Position numbers and translations under genes: made by a program. From Ktedonobacteria bacterium brp13 (lineage in GTDB: Bacteria > Chloroflexota > Ktedonobacteria > Ktedonobacterales > Ktedonobacteraceae), in NCBI GenBank assembly GCA_015099395.1, contig AP024096.1, positions 5,869,485 to 5,933,484 on the forward strand: a DNA stretch of 64,000 nucleotides. Direction: 5' to 3'. The notes under the pieces were generated by a model, which was not told the DNA's origin, made no database searches, and worked only from the letters and a program-made list of their open reading frames with translations. Each line of letters starts with the position of its first letter. Within the stretch, counting starts at the first letter, position 1. This document shows positions 16,130 through 24,556 of the stretch, piece after piece.

Positions 16130-16923
16130 GCAAGCAGCAGATATAAATATCAGGCAGGCTGCTAGCTAATACCGCCTGTCTGGTATCTCTGTCTGTTTGC
16201 TTGTGCCTGCTTGCTTGCTCGCGCCGCCCCCTATTTTCTTTAACCGTCTCCTTGCTCACAGTCTTCACTACCTGCTTCCTGTCTACATAACGTATACTGT
16301 CTGCTTCTATAAAGATAACAACCTTAAAACGCAGTCTGGTCGTTTAAGTAAGAGCTGCTCTCTTGTGCATCGAAGCAGTCAATAATATCTTCAAGATTTT
16401 TTTAAAAAATAATATAAACGAAGCGAATTCGAAATTCGAAATTCGTCTCGTTGATTATTCTCAAAAGAAAAATTTTCAAAAAAAAGTGGCGGCGCCTGAT
16501 TCGAATTCGAAGCCTTTAAAAATTCTTTTTAAAGGCCTTATAAAGGCTTTGCCTTTATACGTTTCGGGTGAAAGATCAAATGTAAACATTTACATTTAAC
16601 CTTTCGCATTCACGCTTTTCTGTCTACTTCTGCCACTTATTGCTACTTCTGTCGCCATTTTGGAATAGATGGTACCACATATAATGTGTATAACGAAGCA
16701 TATTTAGCATAGTACTGCACATAAGTAGTAGAACGAATGTTATGTAGAACGATAGATCAATTTTGCTCAGAATTAGCACTGGTTAGCAGTGCTCTGAAAC
16801 ATTTTCCCGGTCTATTGCGTGCCTGAGTGAGGTATACTGTAGCAATCGTCCGTGCAAGCTATATGGACTGCCTGGATGCTTGTTTTACCTTGTAGCGATT
16901 AAAAAATATTTGGAGTTGATTAC
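16130..16923. other. Long AT-rich intergenic region with hairpin cluster
   Basis: No gene is supported in these 794 bases. The part from 16400 to 16620 is AT-rich and packed with inverted repeats (listed separately), with EcoRI-site-like GAATTCGAAATTCG repeats on both sides. The part after 16620 is unremarkable and should contain the promoter of the aldo/keto reductase gene. Confidence 0.5.
16512..16597. repeat. Three consecutive perfect hairpins
   Basis: GCCTTTAAAAA-TTC-TTTTTAAAGGC (16512-16536, 11-bp stem), TATAAAGGC-TTT-GCCTTTATA (16539-16559, 9-bp stem) and AAATGTAAA-CA-TTTACATTT (16578-16597, 9-bp stem). All stems are perfect and loops are two or three bases. The first two share the AAAGGC/GCCTTT core, so the region can also refold. 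Upstream, 16425-16446 is another near-palindrome built from GAATTCGAAATTCG. Confidence 0.75.
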
Positions 16924-17823
16924 ATGGAAACTCGCCAATTTGGACAGACTGATATGCAGGTAAGCGTTCTCGGATTCGGGGGTTCGGAGATACGGGGTCA
17001 TTCGTTGGCTGATGTTGAACGCCTGCTTGGTAGTGCGCTCGATGCCGGTTTGAATGTCATTGATACTGGTGAATGCTATGGAGATAGCGAGGAGTTGATA
17101 GGGAAAGCGGTGGCGACACGCCGTGACGAGTACCATCTTTTTACCAAGTGTGGACACAATAGAGGTGAGGATCTTCCTGACTATCCAGAATGGGATCCGC
17201 GCCTGCTGGAGGCCAGTATTGATCGTAGCCTGCGCCGTCTGCGCACCGATCATGTCGACTTGTTGCAACTGCACACATGCGACCTTGACGTGTTGCGCAA
17301 AGGCGACGTCATCAAGGTTCTGGAGAAGGCCAAACGTGAGGGCAAGACTCGTTATATAGGGTATAGTGGTAGTAACGAAAATGGCCGCTATGCTATTCGT
17401 ACAGGCGTCTTCGACGCGCTCCAACTCAGTGTCAACATCGCTGATCAGCAGGGCATCGATTTCACGATCCCGATGGCAATCGAGCGTAATATGGGTATTA
17501 TTGCCAAGCGTCCAATAGCGAACGCAGCATGGTTGATACCTGATTTGCCGAAGAGCGCATATGGCTACCCGTACTTTGAGCGCTTGCAGACGTTAAAATA
17601 TGACTTCCTCCAGAGCGGAGCCGCTACCTCAATTGCTACTGCTCTGCGTTTCACCTTGAGTGTTCCAGGTGTAGACACAGCCATCGTCGGAACTGCCCAC
17701 CCTGAGCGCTACGTCCAGAATGCCGATATGCTTGCCGTTGGCAATCTCTCAGACGACGAATACCAGGCTATTCGTGCCCTATGGGAAGAGCGTGCCGACC
17801 AGCATTGGGCCGTACAAGAGTAA
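16924..17823 (+). CDS. Aldo/keto reductase
   Basis: 299 residues, a complete NADPH-dependent aldo/keto reductase barrel. The catalytic tetrad is visible as D47, Y52 (in DTGECYG), K75 and H117. It opens with METRQFGQTDMQVSVLGFGG and ends with the C-terminal cofactor-binding stretch GVDTAIVGTAHPER. The natural carbonyl substrate is not predictable. A GGAG sequence lies seven bases before the ATG, and a strong terminator follows. Single-gene unit. Confidence 0.9.
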   Translation: METRQFGQTDMQVSVLGFGGSEIRGHSLADVERLLGSALDAGLNVIDTGECYGDSEELIGKAVATRRDEYHLFTKCGHNRGEDLPDYPEWDPRLLEASIDRSLRRLRTDHVDLLQLHTCDLDVLRKGDVIKVLEKAKREGKTRYIGYSGSNENGRYAIRTGVFDALQLSVNIADQQGIDFTIPMAIERNMGIIAKRPIANAAWLIPDLPKSAYGYPYFERLQTLKYDFLQSGAATSIATALRFTLSVPGVDTAIVGTAHPERYVQNADMLAVGNLSDDEYQAIRALWEERADQHWAVQE

Positions 17824-17870
17824 CACTCAGACTATTACCATACAGCAGCGAAAAGGCTCAACTTGTTTGC

Positions 17871-17900
17871 CGGGGAGTACTACATGTGCTCCCCGACATT
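17871..17900 (+). terminator. Terminator between convergent AKR and VOC genes
   Basis: CGGGGAG (17871-17877) pairs with CTCCCCG (17889-17895), followed by ACATTTTG. It lies between two convergent stop codons (17823 and 17904) and may serve the forward gene mainly. Confidence 0.7.
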
Positions 17901-17903
17901 TTG

Positions 17904-18338
17904 TTATTGAATGCAAAACTCATTGCCTTCTGGGTCGGCAAGGGTGATCCAGTAGTCGCCATTTTCGTTGTAGCGATTGATTTCGCGTGCACCCAGTTCT
18001 TTGAGGCGTTCGGCTTCAGACGCTACAAAATTTTGCTTTACCTCCTCCGGCTGCTCTGAGATGCGCCGGCTGACGTTGACGTCGAGATGGACACGATTCT
18101 TAGCTGCCTTAGGCTCTGGGACGCGCTGGAAGAAGATACGTGAATCCAGCCCTTTGGGATCAATGATTGCGGCAAAATCATATGCATTTTGTGCATGGCC
18201 TTCTTTCTGGTGCCACTCCTCCCAACTCACAAAGCCATGTGGTGGTGGTTGTAAATGATAGCCCAGGACCTCAGCCCAGAATAGTGCCAACTTTTGGGGA
18301 TTGGCGCTATCAAATGTGATCTGTAGCAGTTGTGCCAT
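17904..18338 (-). CDS. VOC family (glyoxalase-like) protein
   Basis: 144 residues starting at an ATG with GGAGG six bases upstream. The sequence begins LLQITFDSANPQKLALFWAE and ends DPEGNEFCIQ, both hallmarks of the Glyoxalase_6 branch of the vicinal-oxygen-chelate fold. Metal-binding positions are plausible (H near the N-terminal half, D/E near the end) but the substrate is unknown. Confidence 0.85.
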   Translation of the reverse strand: MAQLLQITFDSANPQKLALFWAEVLGYHLQPPPHGFVSWEEWHQKEGHAQNAYDFAAIIDPKGLDSRIFFQRVPEPKAAKNRVHLDVNVSRRISEQPEEVKQNFVASEAERLKELGAREINRYNENGDYWITLADPEGNEFCIQ

Positions 18339-18544
18339 AGCATGCCTCCAGGTTTTTCTCTATCTTATCCTACCTGCATGCTATAGTAGCAGATTAAGAG
18401 GTCAGAATTGACCCTATTATCTAGCTATTGCCGCTTGTATCTTCCTTCGAAAATAACCCGGGATTCGAGAGTCGGAGGGGGAAAAAGGCTCACACTACCT
18501 CAGCATATGCGTTATTTTCATCGCCCGCTCTGTCGAAAAGACAT

Positions 18545-18905
18545 GGACCTTTTTGGTCTATCCCGGTGAGCCTCAGAGATGTAAATACATACTAACATCC
18601 ATTATTATATATATCACATGGATTAAATATATGTATCACTATCGCCTGGAAACTCGCCAAAAACTCGTCCCCCTCAAAGAGGGGGACAAGGACTTAAGTG
18701 CACTATACAGGCAATAGTGAACGCTATTGGCAAGCGACAGGATGCATTCGTCATGATATCCCATCTATCTCCATCGGCCTGAGAGGCGGTTTCATTGTAT
18801 ATATCACCAGAAAACCTACATTGGTGAGCCTCAAAGAGGGGGGAAGAGTTTTTGCGATTTTTCAGGTGATAGTGATATTTTGGGGTATGTTAATATTTTG
18901 GGGTA
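18545..18905. repeat. Mosaic interspersed repeat, unoccupied MITE site
   Basis: This intergenic stretch is the reverse complement of parts of 36475-37080. Block D' (18545-18668) matches 36930-37065, and block C' (18686-18835) matches 36490-36697, including the shared CACTTAAG, TATACAGGCAATAG and ACCTACAT-GGTGAGC elements. The two blocks meet at a single palindrome CCCCCTCAAAGAGGGGG (18669-18685), exactly where the MITE-like element sits at 36.7 kb. A further palindrome-plus-GAGTTTTTGCGATTTTTC unit follows at 18829-18905. No gene is present. Confidence 0.75.
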
Positions 18906-18924
18906 TGACGATATCAGAGGTGGT

Positions 18925-18958
18925 CTACCACGATACCTCTGCTACAGTATCGTGGTAG
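18925..18958 (-). terminator. Hairpin after the first P450 gene
   Basis: CTACCACGATAC (18925-18936) and GTATCGTGGTAG (18947-18958) form a perfect 12-bp stem 18 bases past the P450 stop codon. The same stem follows the second P450 gene. There is no T run, so it may stabilise the 3' end rather than terminate. Confidence 0.6.
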
Positions 18959-18975
18959 TTTGGCTGATGGGTTAC

Positions 18976-20187
18976 TTAATCGGCGATGTGATCAAAGGCG
19001 AGCTGGAGGTGCTGCGGACCACGCAGGACGGCGTTTGGTCTGTAGGGTGGTGGATCGGCGAGCAGGCGTGGGTTGATCAGGCGACGTGCTAACTCGTTGA
19101 GGGCCGTATGGACCTCGATACGTGCGAGCGGTGCACCGACACAGAAATGGTCACCACCACCAAAGCCAAAATGCTGATTGTCGGGCCGGTCGGGATTGAA
19201 GTCGTTGGGTTGCGCGAAGCGACGCGGGTCCCGGTTCCCTGCGGCGAAGAGTAACAGTATGCTTGCGCCTTGCGGGATGGTTACGCCCTGTAGTGTTATG
19301 TCGGCCAGGGCATAACGCTGCATAAATTGTACCGGTGGCTCGTAGCGCAGGACCTCCTCTACAATTTGTGCCACGCGCTCTGGCTGCTTGCGTAGTTTGC
19401 GCCACTCAAAAGGATAGCGTAACAGGGTGAGCATACTATTGCTCAACAGGTTGACCGTTGTCTCGTGACCGGCAATCAGGAGGAGTACCAGGGTATTGAG
19501 GAGATCGACATCGTCCATCCGTCCGGCAGGATCGTTGCCGACGGCGAGTCCGGAGACAAGATCGTCTTGCGGATGGGCGCGTTTCTCCTTTACGAGCTCG
19601 CTCATATATGTACGTAGCTCCTGGGAAGCATGCTGCGTATCAGCCTCCATGCCGGGATTGTGATTGACGACCGGATCGAGACTATGGGCCAGCGTGTCAG
19701 CCCAGGCGTGGAAGCGCTGCTCATCTTCACGTGGTACCCCCATCAGTTCACAGATGACGGTGACCGGCAAAGGATAGGCGAACTGCTCGACAAAATCAAA
19801 GCGTGTTTGACCGCGTAGTGTATCGAGCATCTCTGTGACTAGCGATCGCACACGATCATGCATCCTGGAGATACACTCCGGCGTAAACTGCTGCATGACC
19901 AATTTACGCAGTCGGTTGTGCTCTGGCGCATCGAGAAAGAGTAGCGAAGGATGGGGAACATCACGTACCGTTCCCCTTACCTTACTCTTGCGCTCATCTT
20001 TGCTTGCGCATGGATCATGCAGGATAGCGGCGATCTCATCATAGGTTGTGACAATATAGTGGAGGGAATCGAGCTGGGCCACAGGGGTTGTCAGCATCTG
20101 CTCGTAGATGCGATAGGGATTGGAGCGATTGGCTGGATCAAGCACCTGCTTGAATAGATCAGTGGCACTGACCCTGGTTATAGTCAT
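18976..20187 (-). CDS. Cytochrome P450 (copy 1)
   Basis: 403 residues, soluble bacterial class I type. The oxygen-binding I helix reads LLIAGHETTVNLLSNS, the K-helix ExxR is in EEVLRYEPP, and the heme loop FGFGGGDHFCVGAPLAR puts the heme thiolate cysteine near residue 349. It resembles the CYP107/CYP105-like hydroxylases of actinobacteria and Chloroflexota. Electrons should come from the ferredoxin and reductase encoded just upstream in the same direction; the gap to the reductase gene is 70 bases. GAAGGAGAAGACAC precedes the ATG. The paralogue at 22247 is very similar throughout. Substrate unknown. Confidence 0.93.
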   Translation of the reverse strand: MTITRVSATDLFKQVLDPANRSNPYRIYEQMLTTPVAQLDSLHYIVTTYDEIAAILHDPCASKDERKSKVRGTVRDVPHPSLLFLDAPEHNRLRKLVMQQFTPECISRMHDRVRSLVTEMLDTLRGQTRFDFVEQFAYPLPVTVICELMGVPREDEQRFHAWADTLAHSLDPVVNHNPGMEADTQHASQELRTYMSELVKEKRAHPQDDLVSGLAVGNDPAGRMDDVDLLNTLVLLLIAGHETTVNLLSNSMLTLLRYPFEWRKLRKQPERVAQIVEEVLRYEPPVQFMQRYALADITLQGVTIPQGASILLLFAAGNRDPRRFAQPNDFNPDRPDNQHFGFGGGDHFCVGAPLARIEVHTALNELARRLINPRLLADPPPYRPNAVLRGPQHLQLAFDHIAD

Positions 20188-20257
20188 GTGTCTTCTCCTT
20201 CAATACTTCGCTGGTTGATTACAACGGAGCCGGGCCCAACAGATTGCTTATAATTGC

Positions 20258-21673
20258 TTACAGGGGAGCCGGACCAACAGGGACGCGCGGATCGGCAGGC
20301 GCACTCTCGGAGGTCGCACCATTGACGCTTACTGGCGTACTAGGACCAGGGCCAGTGACCTCAACTACCGGGCTATGCGTTGCTTGTCCATGGGCAGGGA
20401 AGCCTGCTGGCATGACATGTAGAACAGCTGGCGAGTCGGGTGCATTGAGTACGGGTGGGAAGACCGCCTTCTTCTCAATAAGATCAGTATAGAAATCCAG
20501 CCAGCGTGGCATATTTACCGCGATCGCCGCTACGATGCGCCCCTGCTGTCCATAGGTTGCTACAAAGCGTTGTTCGGCGACTGAACCCTGTGTGACCACG
20601 ACCTCGTCGGCTATCGTTGGAAGGCCAACCGACTTGATATTGAAGCCGAACTGGTTTGACCAGAAGGTAGGAATATGTCGATGTGGTCGTCGTTCAGATG
20701 GGGCACAGAGCATATTATGGGCTGCAACCGCCGCCTGTGTGACTGCATTACCCCAGTGCTCAACGGCCAGTAGCTGTCCACTAAAGAGCGGATGTGGCCA
20801 GCGCGCTACATCGCCCGCGACAAAGATGTCATCGGTTACAATACCGTCAGCATCAAAGACCCGGCACGATGCATCGCAGACAACACCGCGTGCATCGACC
20901 GCCAGACCCGATCCGTAGAGCCATTCAACGTTACGGACTGCCCCCAATGCCACGACCACAACATCGATCGGTAGCAGGTCTCCATCAGAGAGGTGGGCAT
21001 AACAGAGTTTCCCCTGTGCATCGGCCTCCAGCGACATTACCGTCGTATTGCAGCGCAGATCTACACCATGATTCCGCTGCATATGTGCAGTGACCAGGCC
21101 AGCCGCACCACCCAGGGCACTCGCCATCGGAGCCGTACTGCGTTCCGTTACCGTGACTGGCAGATCCAGCTCCCGACAGACAGATGCTACCTCTGAACCA
21201 GTAAAGCCAGCGCCAATCACCAGCACCCGCCTTGGATGAGCCGCTAACCGTCCACGCAAGCGTGCACTATCCTCCAGCGTACGGATCGTATAGACGCCGT
21301 CGATAGCTGCCTGCGTTACGTCTGGCCAGGGTCGAGCACGGGTCCCCGTCGTGATCAGCAAACGATCGAAAGGGACAGTACGACCATCTTCAAGCTCCAC
21401 AATCCGTTGTGCGAGATTCAGACCGGTAGCCGGTTTGCCGAGCAGCCACTCGGCATTGATATCGCGCACCTGGGGCAAGTATGTATGGTCAGCAGGCATC
21501 CGACCCGCGAGCACCGTCTTAGAGAGAGGAGGACGATCATAAGGAGGATAGGGCTCATCACCGATCAGTGTCAGTGGTCCAGTAAAGCCAGCTTCACGTA
21601 GACCCTCTGCCGCTCGTAAACCAGCCAGCGAAGCACCCACAATCACTACACTCCCATTGAAGCTATTGTGCAT
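20258..21673 (-). CDS. FAD-dependent ferredoxin reductase
   Basis: 471 residues from the ATG at 21673, which is preceded by AAGGAG; the longer open frame overlaps the ferredoxin gene too far. The FAD motif VVIVGASLAGLRAAEGLR is at the N-terminus, followed by DRPPLSK, a second NAD(P)H-binding glycine motif VLVIGAGFTGSEVA and the ATG-like FVAGDVARWPHPLF segment, and ending in the reductase C-terminal domain. This is the putidaredoxin-reductase/rhodocoxin-reductase type that passes electrons from NAD(P)H to ferredoxin. The extra C-terminal 60 residues are proline/threonine-rich and look disordered. The start overlaps the ferredoxin stop by 11 bases. Confidence 0.92.
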   Translation of the reverse strand: MHNSFNGSVVIVGASLAGLRAAEGLREAGFTGPLTLIGDEPYPPYDRPPLSKTVLAGRMPADHTYLPQVRDINAEWLLGKPATGLNLAQRIVELEDGRTVPFDRLLITTGTRARPWPDVTQAAIDGVYTIRTLEDSARLRGRLAAHPRRVLVIGAGFTGSEVASVCRELDLPVTVTERSTAPMASALGGAAGLVTAHMQRNHGVDLRCNTTVMSLEADAQGKLCYAHLSDGDLLPIDVVVVALGAVRNVEWLYGSGLAVDARGVVCDASCRVFDADGIVTDDIFVAGDVARWPHPLFSGQLLAVEHWGNAVTQAAVAAHNMLCAPSERRPHRHIPTFWSNQFGFNIKSVGLPTIADEVVVTQGSVAEQRFVATYGQQGRIVAAIAVNMPRWLDFYTDLIEKKAVFPPVLNAPDSPAVLHVMPAGFPAHGQATHSPVVEVTGPGPSTPVSVNGATSESAPADPRVPVGPAPL

Positions 21674-21953
21674 ATGGCTGCTCCTTCGTAGTTTGTCCCT
21701 TACCGATGCCACCGATCTGACCAACCCAACCTATCGGAGGATGCTCTAATGCCATCGCCTCCTGCGAGCCACCAAGCATAATAGCCTGTACCGGACAGGC
21801 GGCAGCGGCCCGCTCTACCTGCTCACGAAGCGCTTCATCGGGGGTATAGTCAAACTCCAGTGACTCTTCATTATGAAAGCGAAATACCGTTGGTGCGGCA
21901 AAGACACACTGCCCATAGCTCTGACATTTATTCAGATCAACAACAAGTTTCAC
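21663..21953 (-). CDS. Ferredoxin of P450 type
   Basis: 96 residues if started at the GTG at 21953, which has AAGGAGG six bases upstream; a TTG two codons earlier is less likely. Cysteines appear as CQSYGQC and, further on, ACPVQAI, leaving three cluster ligands in the first set plus one late, the pattern of 3Fe-4S/4Fe-4S ferredoxins serving bacterial P450s. The first 65 residues form the ferredoxin fold; the last 30 are an extension. First gene of a ferredoxin-reductase-P450 operon. Confidence 0.9.
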   Translation of the reverse strand: MKLVVDLNKCQSYGQCVFAAPTVFRFHNEESLEFDYTPDEALREQVERAAAACPVQAIMLGGSQEAMALEHPPIGWVGQIGGIGKGQTTKEQPYAQ

Positions 21954-21995
21954 CAGCAACCTCCTTCAAACATGCCCGATGCACAGCTTATAAAT

Positions 21996-22060
21996 AGAAA
22001 ACAGAACAATATAATCTATTTCCTCTATAAAAGATAGAGATAAAGATAATGCCTTGTCAA
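21996..22060 (-). promoter_or_regulatory. Promoter and operator-like dyad of the ferredoxin operon
   Basis: On the minus strand TTGACA (22055-22060) and TATCTT (22031-22036) are 18 bases apart. Just downstream, AGAAAACAG (21996-22004) and CTATTTCCT (22016-22024) form an imperfect dyad. The arrangement, spacing and much of the sequence are repeated before the second P450 gene, which argues that both units are controlled together, perhaps by the nearby MarR protein. Confidence 0.6.
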
Positions 22061-22164
22061 GGAGAGCAATAGCGAACGTGGAAACGAGTGGAGAAAACAA
22101 ACTCAGCACGAGTGCTACCTTTTCCTCTAGCATTAGTCGTAACGAGATAGCAGTGCTAGCCGTG

Positions 22165-22229
22165 CTACCACGATACTGTCTGCCTGCTCTATCTGATAGT
22201 GTGTACGCTCTGCTACAGTATCGTGGTAG
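22165..22229 (-). terminator. Hairpin after the second P450 gene
   Basis: CTACCACGATACTGT (22165-22179) and ACAGTATCGTGGTAG (22215-22229) form a perfect 15-bp stem 18 bases past the stop codon, sharing its 12-bp core with the hairpin after the other P450 gene. The loop is 35 bases. Confidence 0.6.
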
Positions 22230-22246
22230 TCAGGAAAACTGGCTGC

Positions 22247-23461
22247 TTAATCAGCGATGCGATCAAAGGCGAGCGGGAGATGCTGCGGACCGCGCAGGAC
22301 GGGGTTTGATTTGTAGGGCGGTGGATCGGCGAGCAGGCGTGGGTTTATCAGGCGACGTGCTAACTCGTTGAGGGCGGTATGTACCTCAATGCGTGCGAGC
22401 GGTGCGCCGATGCATAAATGGTCACCGCCACCAAAGCCAAAATGCTGGTTGTTGGGCCGCTCGGGATTGAAGTCGTTGGGATGTGGGAAGTGGCGCGGGT
22501 CCCGATTACCTGCGGCGTATAATAGTTCTATGGTTGAACCTTGAGAGATCGTTACGCCTTGCAGCGTTATATCGTTCAGGGCGTAGCGCGGCATAAATTG
22601 TACCGGTGGCTCGTAGCGCAAGACCTCCTCTACTACTGGCATTACACGCTCCGGCTGCTCATGTAGTTTGCGCCACTCAAAAGGATGGCGCAACAGGGTG
22701 AGCATACTATTGCTCAACAGGTTGACCGTTGTCTCGTGACCGGCAACCAGGAGGAGCACCAGGGTAGTGATGAGATCTTTATCACTCATCTGCCCCGCAG
22801 GATCGTTCCCGACGGCGAGCCCGGAGACAAGATCATCCTGAGGATGGGCACGTTTCTCCTTCACAAGCTCGCTCATATACGTGTGTAGCTCCTTGTCCGC
22901 ATTCTGGATAGCAGTCTTCTTCGCCGGATCGTAACCTACGACCGGTTCAATATTATGGGCTAGCATGTCGGCCCAGGCGTGGAAGCGCTGCTCATCTTCA
23001 CGTGGTACTCCCATCAGTTCACAGATAACCGTGACTGGCAAGGGATACGCGAATTTCTCGACGAAATCGAACTGTGTTTGACCGCGTAGAGCATCGAGCG
23101 CCTCCGTAACCAGTGAGCTTATACGCCCTTGCATCCCTGAGATGCGCTCTGGTGTAAATTGATGTATGACCAATTTACGCAGCTGGTCATGCTCTGGCGC
23201 ATCGAGAAAGAGCAGAGACGGATTGCTGTCATCACGTAAGCTGGTTCCCTGTGCCTTACTCTTGCGCTCATCTTTGCTTGCACGTGGATCATGCAGAAGC
23301 CCTATGATTTCATTATAGGTTGTGACAACATAACGGGTAGCATCGAGCTGAGCTACAGGGTTCGCCAGCATCTGCTCGTAGATGCGGTAGGGGTTTGAGC
23401 GATTGACTGGATCAAGCACCTGCTTGAACAGATCATTTGCACTGGCCCTGGCTATAGTCAT
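22247..23461 (-). CDS. Cytochrome P450 (copy 2)
   Basis: 404 residues, a close paralogue of the P450 at 18976. Same I-helix LLVAGHETTVNLLSNS, same ExxR EEVLRYEPP, heme loop FGFGGGDHLCIGAPLAR with the cysteine near residue 350. Differences cluster around residues 80-100 and 165-180, which often shape the substrate pocket, so a related but different substrate is possible. It has its own promoter and no ferredoxin genes in its unit, so it probably shares the redox partners encoded next door. AGAAGGAGAAAACGC precedes the ATG. Confidence 0.93.
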   Translation of the reverse strand: MTIARASANDLFKQVLDPVNRSNPYRIYEQMLANPVAQLDATRYVVTTYNEIIGLLHDPRASKDERKSKAQGTSLRDDSNPSLLFLDAPEHDQLRKLVIHQFTPERISGMQGRISSLVTEALDALRGQTQFDFVEKFAYPLPVTVICELMGVPREDEQRFHAWADMLAHNIEPVVGYDPAKKTAIQNADKELHTYMSELVKEKRAHPQDDLVSGLAVGNDPAGQMSDKDLITTLVLLLVAGHETTVNLLSNSMLTLLRHPFEWRKLHEQPERVMPVVEEVLRYEPPVQFMPRYALNDITLQGVTISQGSTIELLYAAGNRDPRHFPHPNDFNPERPNNQHFGFGGGDHLCIGAPLARIEVHTALNELARRLINPRLLADPPPYKSNPVLRGPQHLPLAFDRIAD

Positions 23462-23503
23462 GCGTTTTCTCCTTCTAACAGAAGCAGTGCACTGCTTATA
23501 GAT

Positions 23504-23568
23504 AGAAAATAGTACAGATCGATCTATTTTCTACACAAAAGATAGAGCCAGGCAGAACGCATTGTCAA
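23504..23568 (-). promoter_or_regulatory. Promoter and operator dyad of the second P450 gene
   Basis: TTGACA (23563-23568) and TATCTT (23539-23544) on the minus strand are 18 bases apart. Directly downstream is a perfect 9-bp dyad, AGAAAATAG (23504-23512) and CTATTTTCT (23524-23532), with an 11-base spacer, well placed to block transcription. Homologous to the region before the ferredoxin gene. Confidence 0.65.
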
Positions 23569-23688
23569 GGAGAGCAATAGAGGGAGCACGAAAAAGAATG
23601 CAAGCATGGAGCATGTTACTGGCCTCGATAAAGAATGGGAAAGCGCGCAGGCACACAGCCGCTGCTACTTTGCCATCGCTCAAAAATA

Positions 23689-23730
23689 ACCCCTGCTTGA
23701 TGCTCACAAAAACAACCTGCAGGGGTCCAT
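23689..23730 (-). terminator. Terminator of the MarR gene
   Basis: ACCCCTGC (23689-23696) and GCAGGGGT (23719-23726) pair; read on the minus strand the stem is followed by TATTTTTG. It lies about 35 bases past the MarR stop codon at 23760. Confidence 0.65.
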
Positions 23731-23759
23731 CTTCCTGGAGATCGTCTGTAGATGGTCCA

Positions 23760-24395
23760 CTAAACCTGATTCACTTCTGGTTGATTGGGACGTGAGCTAC
23801 GTGCGAATGCCGCTAGTCCAAGGATAAGTGCATCGCGTTCAATGGGGAGCATGGTCTGAAAGATCGTAGTCAGCCGGGTCCGAAATTGTTCCACTGCAGC
23901 GGCTTGCACCTCTAGACCTGCTGTGGTAATCGTAATCAGTACCTGGCGTCGATCAACCGTATTACGCTGGCGCATAACAAGTCCCCGCTGCTCCAGACTA
24001 TCGACCGTGCGCACCAGCGTCGGCGTCTCTAGATTGAGTACTACCGCTAGCTCGACCAGAGTCCAGACACTGCCATCCATCAGGCGTGCGAGCAACATAA
24101 ACTGCGTTGTACTCATCCCATGAAGATGAGCCCTATGAAAGTTGGCCTCCATCACAAACTGGCGCGTCACAAACCACGCATTCATGAAAGCATCTATCTG
24201 CTCCTCGATTTCAACCGCAGCAGCCGCAGCAGTCGCATCTCGCTGTATTACCTCCTCGGTTATGATCACCTCTTTGGTTGCTAGCACCTCTTTCTGTGGC
24301 ACTGTTTTCTGTGGTATTGCTGCATTCGTCTTTACCTCTTTTACGTGCTTAGGGATTGCAGGTATTGTATATTTCTTTTGCTTACTATGTTTCAT
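23760..24395 (-). CDS. MarR-family transcriptional regulator
   Basis: 211 residues. The C-terminal 140 residues form the winged-helix MarR core: GMSTTQFMLLARLMDGSVWT, then VVLNLETPTLVRTVDSLEQRGLV (recognition region) and the wing TVDRRQVLITITTAG with the conserved DRR. The first 60 residues are a Lys/Thr/Val-rich and then Ala-rich extension not typical of the family. It stands immediately upstream of the P450 units and is likely their regulator as well as its own; its 5' region has an ACTTG/CAAGT dyad. Ligand unknown. Confidence 0.85.
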   Translation of the reverse strand: MKHSKQKKYTIPAIPKHVKEVKTNAAIPQKTVPQKEVLATKEVIITEEVIQRDATAAAAAVEIEEQIDAFMNAWFVTRQFVMEANFHRAHLHGMSTTQFMLLARLMDGSVWTLVELAVVLNLETPTLVRTVDSLEQRGLVMRQRNTVDRRQVLITITTAGLEVQAAAVEQFRTRLTTIFQTMLPIERDALILGLAAFARSSRPNQPEVNQV

Positions 24396-24423
24396 CTTAT
24401 CCTTTTAGCTCAAACTACAAATA

Positions 24424-24444
24424 ACTTGTATAGCAAGTAACTTG
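24424..24444 (-). promoter_or_regulatory. MarR-type operator upstream of the regulator gene
   Basis: ACTTG (24424-24428), CAAGT (24434-24438) and ACTTG (24440-24444) give two overlapping dyads with 5-base and 1-base spacers, within the 60 bases before the MarR start codon. CTTG-N-CAAG dyads of this size are common MarR-family sites, suggesting autoregulation. The P450 promoters carry a different dyad. Confidence 0.5.
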
Positions 24445-24495
24445 TTATACGAATTATTTATGCTACAGGGTAAAGACGATATAGCATGTGCCATC

Positions 24496-24543
24496 ATAAA
24501 AAAAGAGCCATCTTGCCCCTTTAATCAAAGGCGACAAGATGGT
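24496..24543 (-). terminator. Terminator of the GAP1-like gene
   Basis: Read on the minus strand, ACCATCTTG pairs with CAAGATGGC around an inner CCTTTGATTAAAGG stem, followed by TCTTTTTTT. It begins 14 bases after the stop codon at 24557. Strong intrinsic terminator. Confidence 0.85.
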
Positions 24544-24556
24544 ATTTATACGAGTA

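Noticed and set aside
18698..18958. 86-residue frame in the 18.7-kb repeat region.
   Set aside because: It lies wholly in interspersed repeat sequence and ends in the P450 3' hairpin.
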